From: Polytrichum commune | Lineage: Eukaryota > Streptophyta > Polytrichopsida > Polytrichales > Polytrichaceae | Direction of reading: 5' to 3' | Assembly (NCBI GenBank): GCA_950295325.1 | Contig: OX485805.1 | Location: 46,276,758 to 46,340,757, forward strand | Length of the DNA: 64,000 bases | In this document: in pieces, positions 10,861 to 21,800 of the stretch | Numbering within the stretch: the stretch's first letter is position 1 | Layout: each line of letters opens with the position of its first letter | Made by a program: the position numbers and the translations under genes | Notes under the pieces: generated by a model | What the model was told of the DNA's origin: nothing | What the model saw: the letters and a program-made list of their open reading frames with translations, nothing else | The model's database searches: none

Positions 10861-13575
10861 TTTTTTTAAAAAAATATTTTTGTGACCATATCAACAGAAA
10901 AAATCAACAAAATTGTGTTACATCATGTCCAGGTCAACGCGTCCTAAGTAACAACCGCGACCAACGCCTTTCTGTTGATCCGGACGCAAAATTTTCTACT
11001 AGTGTTAGCATTATGTGATGCTAGAATCTACCATGTATCGTCCAATGACAATGATGTCACTCGTGCTGCAATCCACTTAGGATGTCACAATCATCCAGTA
11101 TCTCAAGGAACATGTCAAGATTCCATGGACATTATGTATGATTGTGTTGCCGAGGAAGTCCAGAAGACTCCTAATGCAAAGAACTCTGCTATCATCATGG
11201 CGGCAAGTAAGAACTATCTTGCGGATGCCTTGATTCGTCCAACTCCAGGCGGAAGCAATCTTCAAGGAGCATCTATGGATGTTGTTATGGACCAGTTTGA
11301 GACGCTTACTTCACCAAACTTACGCAACTTCGTATATGGAACAAAGAGATTCTTCCGTCAGGGGAGAGGAGTTACAGATAGCATTCTCGAACTCAAAGAC
11401 TACTCCAACTTTGTTTTCATCCACCAAAATCAATTTCCAGGTCAAAACAAGAGAAAGGTATTTGTTTTCAAGATGTCCGTGGACCGTCCAGGGAGTGGTG
11501 TGGACTTGGTGAAGCGCATGCAGCCCGGCGGTGACCTTCAAGATTGTTGGGTCATGTTCGACCATGTGAAGCGTGTTTCTAGTTGGACTACTATGGCATG
11601 CCATGTCTACGACAACAAGTACTGTAAGGTAATGACCATTGCCCTTTGTGATATGCAATCTGAGGATGCAGAAGCCCAAGAGTTGTTTTGGCTTCATCTG
11701 AACGAAGTTATGCGGAAAAATGGATTAGAGACTACAAACTTCAAGGGCTTCATGGCTGATAGTGCTGGAGCCAATTGGCACGCCGTTCGCAAAGTATATG
11801 GCAACGGAGATCCCAACAAATGCATGGAGAACCGGGAGCGGACATGTTTGTTTCACTGGACAAAGTGCCTTCAAAGAGCCACCTCTAAAAACATTCTACC
11901 GGGTTTTCAAGACCAACACATCGCTATGTGCAAAGTCTGGAAGGATGCTAAGTCTCAAGAAGAAGCAGAAGCGCAGTATAACGTCATTCGGGGTTGGTGG
12001 CTTTCATCTGGTGCTACAACAGAGGATGGAAGGCGTTCTCTAAATGACTGGATGGCATTCTGGCACTTTCGCTACAGACAGTGGGGCGGCTCTATGCAAC
12101 TTGTAAGTTTGTGCATCATTTCACATGTTTTAACACACTAAACCTTCACTGTAATTCATATCGTTAGGCCATTACTCATCTTTGCATGTGGTTTCTCCAG
12201 GACCTCACTCTTGACGAGAGGGCGGACATGCCTTCTTGCAATCTAGCGGAAACTGTCCACAACAGATGGCTGCAACAGTCCGGAAACACAATGACATGTT
12301 TGTACGAGCTAGGCTACGGTGGACGATCTCGTTCGTGCTTTCATGCAGATTACAAGCTACCGATTTTGGTTGAAAGGGGGGAAGGGAGGAAAGGGACCAG
12401 ACAAATCTGAACTTCGTTTACGCCATGCACAACGCTCTGAAGACCCTAAGCTAATAGCTGAGGCGGTTAACTCTTACCCTGGGGCTGCAGATCTATTGAC
12501 CAAGAAAGGAGGCCTTGAGGGCGCAGAGATTTTTGGGTCCACAAAACGAAAGTTAGATTTGCCACCAGGATCAAGTCATGATTCGCATCGGTCGGATACA
12601 GTGAATTACTCTATTCCACGTGATGGTACCAGGTCCACTAAAGCACGCATTAAGGAGGCTCTATCTAAACCTGACTCGGGCATCCAACACACTACCTCCG
12701 TTTTGGAAACCAACTGCGATCCTTCGAAGTGGCATATTGCCCGTCTTTCAAGAAAATCCGCACGGAAATGCCAGGCCATGTGTGCTCATACTAATGAGAA
12801 ATGCGATACCAGAGTAGGACGAGGTCCACATGGCACCCCTGCCCCTACGTATGTTGGCGATAAGAAGGGGTACAAAACTCATCGAACTATTTCTACAGAA
12901 TTTTGGTTTTGTGCAGATGACATTAATCGATGTGTGAAGGGGACCAAGAAATCCTTTGTGGTAGGTTGGCCATCTGTTCCTATGACCTGGCTTGTGAAGA
13001 AGGGTACAAACTTAACTATGAAGGAAATCTTGGCTCTAGAAGAGGCAGGTTTCCAACTCCAACAACGTGGTGCCTTATCTCCGCGCCGTCAATTCCATAA
13101 TGCAGCAAACATGCCACTTCCAAGATCACATTTCCCAACTCCTGTGAATCCAGACTCACATCCTACAACTCGAGACGGTTTTGCCATCAGAAGAAGCTCA
13201 GATGCACCCACTCCTGAGCATCGCAATAAGTGGAGCAGTGCAGGACTTATGAACAATTGTCATGTGACAAGCGTTACGTCCATACCATACCCTGCATATG
13301 GGTGTGTTATATCCATGGATAGTGGTAATGGAAAGGTGTATTGTATTACCATCACTGATTTACCGGGATGTACCTGCCCCAATTTCATGAAGATGACATC
13401 AGAGACCTTAGGAAAGAAGGGTTAATGGAGGTATTGCAAGCATGTGTACTACATCTTTCGCTATTTCTGCAAGATGGATTACAAAGTGGACACTTTCATG
13501 CACGCACCCAGCTTTAGCTACAATGGGGTTATGCATATTTTAGAACTTGCTAAAGTTGTTGAACCACTTGTGTAG

Positions 13576-14994
13576 TTCCTTGACTTCCTTCATGCTTCAA
13601 GGTGCTTGGTAGTGATCTTTTTAGTTCGTGAATCCCATCTTCAAATAGCGGAATTGATTTGAATTGCCTTTGATTTGTATTTGAATCTGCACATTATTAA
13701 AAGATCATATTTATGAAACCATGAATTTTCCAATCTTGGATACAAAAGGATTGCCATGAAAATGACTATTTTTCTCTATTTTTTATTCTCAATTGTGACT
13801 ATAGAATATTCTTGTCTCGGATCCGAAAGGACTTGGACAAAAAAAATTCATTTTTTTTATCTGTTTTCCTTTTTTTGAGTTTTCGTGGATAAATACTTAA
13901 AATTTTAATTTACATTCTTATCCCTTATTTTATGTTCCCTATTATTTTGGAAGTTTTTTTTCTAAATTTTTTTTTCGTTTTCTTCCGTTTCTTTTTATGG
14001 ATGGTTTTTTCAAAAGTTTATAATTTCTTCCACTCCACGGTTATAGGCACCATCCACAGTTAAACGTACCATCTACTTTTAGTCATATTTGTAAAGAAAC
14101 TATATGAAGAGTCCTACTCGGTGTAAGAATTAAGTCAAATATTCTGATTTTTTTTCAAAAATTTCAAATTTTCTGCTCACCGCTCGCCGCTCACTGCTCA
14201 CCGCTCACAAGATAGCGTCGCTGACTGTGAACCATGACTTGGAGGAGAATGTTGAAGAAGAAGATATTTCTGATCCAACCATACCATTCATGAATGTGGT
14301 TGAGAAATGCTTGGATGCAAATATTGAAGCACCAACATCATCATTTGTACATGGAGCAACAACAAAGAAGAGAAAGAATACATCTAAAAAGATTGACAAG
14401 AGAGGTAAACAGAAAACCTTAACCTAGTGAGTTTTAGGTAGACATACTTTATAAAATAGTTCATTTAGATGTACTATCAAGGTCTAAAAATGGATTGATG
14501 GACCATGGAGTTATGTAAATGTGACAAGTAATGAAACATACCTTTGGAGTTGATGTCTTTTATTCAATGTTGTCTCCTAAACTTGTGTCATGGGAAGGAA
14601 ATGACAGCAACAATCAATGATTTTCAGATAATAGTCCAGGTGGTCATTTCCATGTATAAACAGGTAAGCAAATATTTACAAATGGAAGGGTTTTTCTTTC
14701 TTTTCTTCCAAATACTGCATTTACTGAAGAAAAGAATTCAAAGTGTAAGTTATTTATTTCATTGGCAAGACTCCAGAGGTACATTAAACTTAGGGTACCT
14801 GGTCCCACCACAATTGCAAATGAAATATGTAAACAAGGTGGTAGATAAACAACTCAATCACAATTTTGAAGGATGGACAGAAGACCCACTGAAAGCAGCA
14901 GCTACATGCTAGCTTGAGCCAATTGTTGGTAGTGCTTGTTGTCCTGTCACAGTTGTAACTTCCACAAAATTGTTTGTGACTCGTGACAACATAC
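13576..14994. other. Intergenic; short open frame and a simple repeat only
   Basis: Contains a half copy of the GATC palindrome at 13812 (TTGTCTCGGATCCGA), T-rich tracts, and a degenerate 'ctcaccgctcgccg' repeat at 14175-14210. A 66-codon plus-strand frame at 14227-14427 (acidic, then KKRKNTSKK) is too short to call. Confidence 0.5.
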
Positions 14995-17169
14995 CTTCGA
15001 CTAACCAACCTTTTCCATCAAAAAGCTCAATCCTGCAAATAAATGCTAATCAACTTTAGCCTCAAATTTATACACAACCATAAATTGCGAGCCTTTCTTA
15101 CAGTCCAAATCAAAGTCCCACTGCTCTATAAAGACCCCTCAGAGAACATGTTATCCATTGCCCGAACAATTTCCATCAATCTTCTCAACGGTGGCAATTT
15201 CTCAGAAATTGTGCGATCTTGTTGATCTTTTTTTCATAAACAAGCTATGTAAGTCTTCTTTAGTCTCAACGGTCCCAATCGTGAAAATTACCCCACACTA
15301 ATAAGAAATTGAGCTTGCTACAAGAGCTAATCAAGAAAACATGACCTAAGCTAAAACACCCCTGGTCCTTTAGGGGTTAAGAATCTAACATAAGGTGCCC
15401 ATGAGCTCTAGTTTTCCCTTGCTCCTCACATTTGTGGTAAAACCTAAACATATGTATAGGTGGAATCTTTCCATTTCCCAAGGGTTAATCCAGTTACACA
15501 ATGTTGAACTCAACTTCCACAGTTGCCAAAAACTGAGGACCACCTTTTTGCAGTTCAAATATCAATATCTCTTTGTAGACTAGCAAATAATTGTAACGTA
15601 ATTCAGATGGTAGCAAAACATTTCACTAGCATCTGAAATCTCCAATTTGAATAAAACGTCTGCAACTTGCTGCCTATGTAACACTATGTAACTAAGCATT
15701 TGGGACAGACGAATAAACAAGAAGCTGCTGTCTAAGTCATCCAACATTCAACCTAATTCAAGTATGGCATTGTTATGTGATAATCACGAGAATCTGAAAT
15801 GTCCAATTTGACTAGAACTTTTGCAACACACCACATGTGTAACACAATTTAACTAAGCATTTTGAAAAGAAGAAGAAACAAGAAGCTGCCTGTCTAAGTA
15901 CCTGTCATCAACATTCAACCTAAGCACTCTTGTCATGTGCCAAAATTCATCCCCTGCCACTTGAACCACCGAACCCTACACGCCCAGAATGTCCCCACCT
16001 CTGTTGTGAGTGCTCGGTTTTTGTGTGTTAGCGGCAAGTGACCATACCATATCTGCTGACAAACTCAGACCTCCCCAAAGCTGAGGGAACACTACTTGAG
16101 AAGAAAGTTGTAGTAGCATTAATTTCTTGCAATTGGTGGGTTTACCTTCATAGTTGGTAATGCATCAATGTGGAATCGTGGGAGACCGCCTCTTGGAGTG
16201 CCTGCACTGAGTAGCGAAATCTTGTCTGCTTTCATGTTTGAGTCCTGAGGAGGGGGCAAAACATCTCCGAGTCAGAATAATTCTTCTTCAGAGCAACCCT
16301 AGAGCAGACAGTCAAGAAGTTGGTTGAAATGTTTTGCACTTTTGAAAATATTGTAAAAACCTTAGTACTTCAAATAAAAAAACACTAGATCTTGAACGAT
16401 TTGGCTAAAATCTCATCCAAGTTCTGCCTAAAGTTCTCATCCTTATGGAACTTGTTACAAGCACTTCAAGCAAAAACCCAACACTTTCATGTCGGAGTCA
16501 TGAGGAGGGGGAAGCACATCACCGAGTTAGAATTTATCCTTCTAGAGCACCTTGGAGCAGCACGGTCAAGAAGTTGATTGACATGTTTTTAACCTTTGAA
16601 AACATTCAGAGAACCCTAGAACTTGAAATTCAGAATCTTGGTATGATTTGGCTAAAACCATATCCAAGTTTCTGCCTAGTACTCTCATCCTTGTGCAACA
16701 TTCTACGCAGCAACCCAACAGTCCAGTGGATTCCAGATTGCTGCCTGCATCACTCAAAATCCTTCTAGAGTCGGATTAATCCTTCTGGAGCGACCCTAGA
16801 GCAGCACAGTCAAGAAGTGGGTTGGGATGTCTTGTACCTTTGAGAACATTTAATTTAACCCTAGACCTTCGAATGTGATTGAAAACCCTACAACCAGACA
16901 CTTCGGAACTTAATATCATTTCCCTAAAATCATATCCAAGTTTCTGCCTACAACTCTCATCCTTGTTCAACATTTGACATTCAACATCCAGCAATGAAAT
17001 TACAGCACTATGTTCTAGAATTTCTGAATATCTGAAGAAGGACCTTATATTATTACCTCCGAGGAGCAAGCTGTGGCATGAACAGATTGCCGGCTGCAAG
17101 GCGCAATTCCTCTTGAAATCGGGTTTTGTTGAATGATGAAGCTTCTAAGCCCAGGATTTGGCCGTAATG
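14995..17169 (-). CDS. Unassigned multi-exon gene, possibly plastid-targeted (incomplete)
   Basis: Minus-strand exons with good borders: 17169-17057 (LRPNPGLRSFIIQQNPISRG... SVHATACSSE, a Ser/Arg-rich segment resembling a chloroplast transit peptide with a cleavage-like VHATA), 16244-16146 (33 codons in phase, DSNMKADKISLLSAGTPRGG then LPRFHIDALPTMK) and 15032-14995 (IELFDGKGWLVEG). The first two join in phase 0. At least one exon between the second and third must be missing from my model, because the phases conflict. No first-exon ATG is secure, although a telo-box (TAGGGTTT, 17315-17322) lies upstream as in many plant housekeeping promoters. I do not recognise the protein. The intron 16245-17056 is filled by a tandem repeat. 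Confidence 0.4.
16245..16990. repeat. Intron-resident tandem repeat, unit about 250 bp, three diverged copies
   Basis: 'gag(t)..(g)gaatta/ttcttc..gagca.cc..gagcag...gtcaagaagt.g.ttg' begins near 16269, 16524 and 16768. Each copy is followed by 'acctttgaaaacatt...accctaga' and 'catatccaagttctgcct...ctcatccttgt'. Periods are about 255 and 244 bp. The copies differ at many positions, so the array is old. Confidence 0.85.
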
Positions 17170-17529
17170 CTAGAGCAGAATTAGCCCCCACATTGTTGCA
17201 TAAATGTTGTTCAAATGCATACTTGTGATGCCCAACATGAAAGTGCATACCTCCACGGTGATGTCGCCCATGGCGGTGTGGAGGACCACCTGGGGAGCCT
17301 CGAGGTCTGCCAACTAGGGTTTCAGAAGGAGGGCGCGATGACGGAGGCGGGGGCGGGAGCGGAAAGATGTGACAACGGACAGATTTCGACGAGTCCGCCA
17401 ACGATTATTTTGCTTTTCGACAGCTCGGCCTTTTAATAATAATAAAAATTCGACAATTATTTAAATAATTTAATTATCGTCGAAACTGGCCTATCACATA
17501 CGGTAGTATACAACATCGGGCAATCCGAC

Positions 17530-17710
17530 GTGAATTTGGCCCTACCTTGCTCAAGGATCCCCTTGATGCAAGGTGGGGTTTTACTGCCTACCTTGCAGTA
17601 GGCGGGCTCTTGGTTGTTTCGTCAAGTAGAGAGAAGATTTCACAGTTGGGAATCGAACCGCCAACCCCTCCGTTTGGATTTGGGCACCTCTCCACTGTCA
17701 TCCGGTAGTT
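17530..17710 (-). mobile_element. tRNA-derived SINE, copy A
   Basis: On the minus strand a box A-like stretch (cagtggagaggtgccc) is followed by a perfect box B (GGTTCGATTCCC, plus-strand 17651-17662) and a body rich in 'caaggtagg'. It was already present before the segmental duplication because an equivalent lies at 38612-38793. Confidence 0.7.
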
Positions 17711-18131
17711 TAGGGTCATCTCAAACCATATACGAATGCATTTTTTTGTAATTGGTGACCACTTTCAATGAATCCGATTACCGTGCTTACCCTTTGAATA
17801 TCCGTGGTTATTGTGACTACCCTCTGGCTATGTGTGGAAATCGGAGTGATTAACCTTTGAATATCCGTGATTATCCACCACTACCCATTGGATATCCACG
17901 GAAATTGGTTTGATTACCATTTGAATGTCCTTGGTCATTTGTAATTGCCCCTTGGATACCTATAGGAATATCTAAAGGGTGATTCAATTACCTAATCTAG
18001 CTCAACCTCCAGACTTTACAAGGATAGCCTCAACCTGACCTGCTAAGAATTCAAATAACCTTCAATACCCCTAACCTTCATTTGCAAGAACTTCTTTCTT
18101 GAAAGGATTATTCTTATCCTTCACTTGTTGG

Positions 18132-18541
18132 CACGGGTAGATCACTCCATTGTCAAGTTGAACACCACGTGCGACCAAAAAAAATCTTCTTTTGGTAAGT
18201 TGCACCACCAAAATGGGTCAAAATTATATTAATTTTTTTTCATGAGTAGATATACACAGTACCTATGACATAGTTAAAAATAGAAACTAAATTTGATGAT
18301 TTATCTTTTTCATTAAACATACCATTTCTAACTAGAATGACACGGAATTGAACTAAACAAATTACTAAAAAAAATAAAGATGACTAAAAAATTCAAAAAA
18401 ATATACAAAAGATACTATCAATGGTTATGTATATGTAGAAAAAATATCATAAATTTTAAAATTATATATGGCATGTAATATAGGGGTAGCAAACTTTGTC
18501 CGCAAGTGGTGTCAACTTGACAATGAAGTGACCTCCCCGTG
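18132..18541. mobile_element. MITE with long terminal inverted repeats, 8-bp target duplication
   Basis: Begins CACGGGTAGATCACTCCATT and its other end, read on the opposite strand, begins CACGGGGAGGTCACTTCATT. The inverted similarity runs about 50 bp, including TGTCAAGTTGA. CTTGTTGG is duplicated at 18124-18131 and 18542-18549. Copy B keeps the empty site (single CTTGTTGG at 39214-39221), proving insertion. The 8-bp duplication points to a hAT-like or possibly MULE-like source. It has no coding capacity. Confidence 0.95.
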
Positions 18542-18835
18542 CTTGTTGGCCACCTTGAAGAAGACGTTAACTCGCGTTTCCATGGGTGCTCAATATTATT
18601 AACCACTTGACATTGATATGTACATGCAAACTTGTCTATAACTAAATGTCATCAATTGTGTTAATTACCGTAATGAGTTCCTTGGGGTCCTAAACTTCAA
18701 CTATCTGCATACATAAAAGGTTGCAAGTATGCAAAAACATGTGGTTTCACTTGGTCCAATCTCTCCAGAACAACTCCAAATTTAAAATACTATACAACCT
18801 GATCTTTTATTTTTCCTTGGCAAAGAAAATCTATC

Positions 18836-21800
18836 CTACTTCAAATCGTAACCTAGAAATTGTGGCACACTCAATGTACCTAAAACTCGAAGGTTATATC
18901 CAGGATCATTGATTAAGTAGTGTCTAGGTGCTAGGAGAGCTTTCTCCGCGTCTTTGCGCGCTTCGTTTTTGTGACGTAGCTTGAAGTTCACATATGCTCG
19001 ATGCTTTAGAGCTTCATAATCATCCACCGGTTCGCCCAACTTAGAAGCACGGTTTAGATCCTCCAATGCCTCTTCATAATTGCCCATGAGCTCTTTTAGT
19101 ACACCTCGCTCTTGCCAAGCAAATTGATTATTTGGATCCGCTTCCAGTGCCCGATTAGCACTTTCAAGTGCTCCACTATAATCCCCTATCATTGTTTTGG
19201 CAAAACATACGTTCCTACACACATTTTGCAGAAGGAGGATTTCTAGTGAATATGTGAATTGAAAATTTTCTAACCAAATAATCATATGTGAGCAGTGTTC
19301 CAATTGGGGCCATTTCCTAGGTAGAGGAGGCCCTTAGTTAATTTAGAAATGCAATACCAACAATTTTTGAGAGCGAAGGGGCAATAAGAGGGGGTATGGA
19401 AGCAAAATTGGGGTTGGGACTTGCTAGCTTGTGTGCTCATTCGTTGGACAATCACGACCATTGAAACTAAATGAAGGGTTGCATTGGACAACCGAAGTTG
19501 TCAATGAGTATTTCATGTGTTAAGAAGTAGGTGCATGTTCTTTAATGTTGGTTATCTCATTGCTTCTTGCATCCCTCTACTCTTCCTCTAGAATTTTCCT
19601 TCTCTCCAATTTATAGGGTATTGGGAAGGGGGGTCCACTAATGGAACAAAAGTGGGTGAAATAAGTAGAGAAAATATTGTGCATGTAATTAACGACACAA
19701 GTGAAACCTAGCAAAGTTTAAGGTGTAAAGGTCTTACAATTTATGAATATTGTCATTATCCGGATCATCGAAGTCGGCCGACTCAAAATCTGCAAGGGCT
19801 TCCTTGTAGAGTTCGAGTTTCATGTTGACTTTCCCCCGGGCCACCTTTGCTGCGATCGAATTCAACTGGACCTTGTTATACTTCTCAGGGTCCATATAAG
19901 TCAGTATACGAATGGCTCCACATTGCATATCATCATCGACGTCGTCATGGAGGAAATTCTCCAATGTGGCCATGATCTCTGGATTTTGAGTTGAAATGAA
20001 GGCCCGGTTCATCTTGTTGGCAGCAACGAGAGTCGACAAGCAAGTGATCAACCCATCCAGTGCCAAAAACTCATCTTCCTTGCCATGATTGGCTTCCAAA
20101 TGCCGGCCAAGTACGGAAACCACGCTGGTCGAATTCATGAGTTTTAGCGAAGTCTCCTCGTCGTCTGCAATACTTGACAAGGCATAAGCCACTCTGGTTT
20201 TTAACCAAGGCTCATCTTTGGGTTGGTCCATATCAAGTGCACTCACCAATGTGTCGATAAGCCCTTCGATGCTCACGATTTTGATTCGAGCGCTTTTGGA
20301 TTTCGCCAAATCACCTAAGCACTCAATAGCGAACGAGTGAATCTTAATATCGATCTTGTCCGGTTGAAGTATGGTTTCTAGTAGTGTTTGTAGCACAAAA
20401 ACATTGTCCAAAATGGAGTCGCAATTCGCAGGATGGGCGAGGCTAGATAATGCCCAAAGCGCTATGATTTTTAGGTCATCCGGTACTTTGGGTGAGAGCA
20501 TATTGACCAACCTTTCGTGAGTGAGTCTTGTGTGTATGGTCAATTTGGGCTGCTCCTCCGTATTCCAAACCCACGACATAGCTATCAAAGCTACAGAAAC
20601 ATGAGTGAATGTTTCCTTCGCTTCGAGTAATTGTGCACAACTCTGATCATCCAACTCCATGTGAGTGATGAACCTCATAATGACCTGCAAAGCAATAGTA
20701 GTAAAATTGATCAGTCTTTATATGTATCGTGAATAATAAGAAGTCCTCATAATAGCAAGAGGAGGATTCTTATAGAGAAGTTCATATTACACTGACTATG
20801 GTAAACACTGTGGGTCATACTATTGAGCTTATTTCCACATGTGGATGCACAATGTGTACACCAAAAAGTTCGGGGATAATATTGTGGATGCACAATATTT
20901 AACATAAGAGCTTCGCGCTGTAGAGTACAATATATCTTTTGGATTGATAGTAGTGGGCAATAAAAAGACTTAAAACTTAGAGGGAGGAAGTGGGCACATC
21001 ACGGGGCAATGACAAGTGTAAATAGGGCTAAACACAAATACTTGCACGATGCTCCATATTGTGGGTCACATTACACGGTTGCCAGGGTCAGTCACACTAA
21101 AACATCCGCCCCCGATATTCAACATAATTTGTACAATCATGACAAAGATACAAATGTCAAAGTACATCAGTGACCCAATTCCAACACAAGCAGACAACTA
21201 TGTCCTTCAAAAAAATTACTGATGGCATTATGCTAAGCATCAAAAAGACAACACTATCTGGATTTTGTATTCTGGTTTTTTCGGGGCTGGGGCAGATTGT
21301 GTAACCAGTTTACATCACAAAGGAACTTGGAATTTCGTTGATCATATCAAAATCACGAAATGTTGAAATTTCATGAACTCAACATGCATTGACTCCAAGT
21401 GATGGATTTGCTACTTTTCAATAACTTCCGTGAAATGAATCAAGCACATTAAGCTTCTCAAGTGCTCAACGTGTCAATTACAGGTACTTCAGAGATTATT
21501 TGTGCTAGATCTCAATTCAAGTAAAATGGTATAAGGGGTCACGGGAGGCGTATTCACATCACCTTTGACACAAGCTGGTGACTTCGTATTTTCCGTTTGT
21601 CTCCATTTTGTGAAGGTAGTAAAATGTGGACAAAATGTTCAATGGCTTCCTTTAGGTCCTCGATCCTTTCGTGTTGCTCGAGTGGAAGATTGAGCGTCTT
21701 TGAGACCTCCATTATCGTCTTGGAAGCCTCAGTAGTGAAGATATCCTTCTTTGGGTTGGCATAGAGAACAGAAAGGGCTCTCGCGAGTTTGCTCTCTTCG

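Larger units (their letters stand above)
9894..11004. mobile_element. Non-autonomous CACTA (En/Spm-type) transposon, 1111 bp
   Basis: Ends are CACTACTAGAAAAT and, on the other strand, CACTAGTAGAAAAT, the classic CACTA terminal inverted repeat. A 3-bp target duplication TTA lies at 9891-9893 and 11005-11007. Subterminal motifs of the form ATCAACA(A/G)A repeat near both ends, as usual in this superfamily. There is no transposase. The middle holds an AT-rich tract and a SINE. Removing the element and one TTA rejoins the MULE frame in phase. Confidence 0.95.
8841..13575 (+). pseudogene. Mutator-like (MULE) transposase gene, disrupted
   Basis: Plus strand. The first reading segment (8841-9893) has an ordered N-terminal region and then a Cys-rich zinc cluster that resumes after the inserted CACTA element at 11008 (ALCDARIYHV... 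HLGCHNHPV), as in WRKY/GCM-type MULE proteins. The central segment has MULE-like DDE context (WVMFDH..., GFMADSAGANWHAVRKVYG, CLFHWTKCL) and ends at a GTAAG donor near 12102; the next exon starts after TTTCTCCAG at about 12201. The last segment carries a SWIM zinc finger (CTCPNF... YCKHVYY) and ends at TAG 13573-13575. Lesions: CACTA insertion 9894-11004, an apparent 4-bp CTAG insertion at 12309-12312 that shifts frame, and a TAA at 13423-13425 inside the SWIM motif. It would normally move its own element; terminal repeats were not found. Confidence 0.85.

Noticed and set aside
17251-17295. Possible first exon of a PPIL1-like cyclophilin (QVVLHTAMGDITVE)
   Set aside because: Short, no upstream ATG in frame, and no downstream cyclophilin exons. 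The adjacent exons fit the plastid-like gene in another phase.
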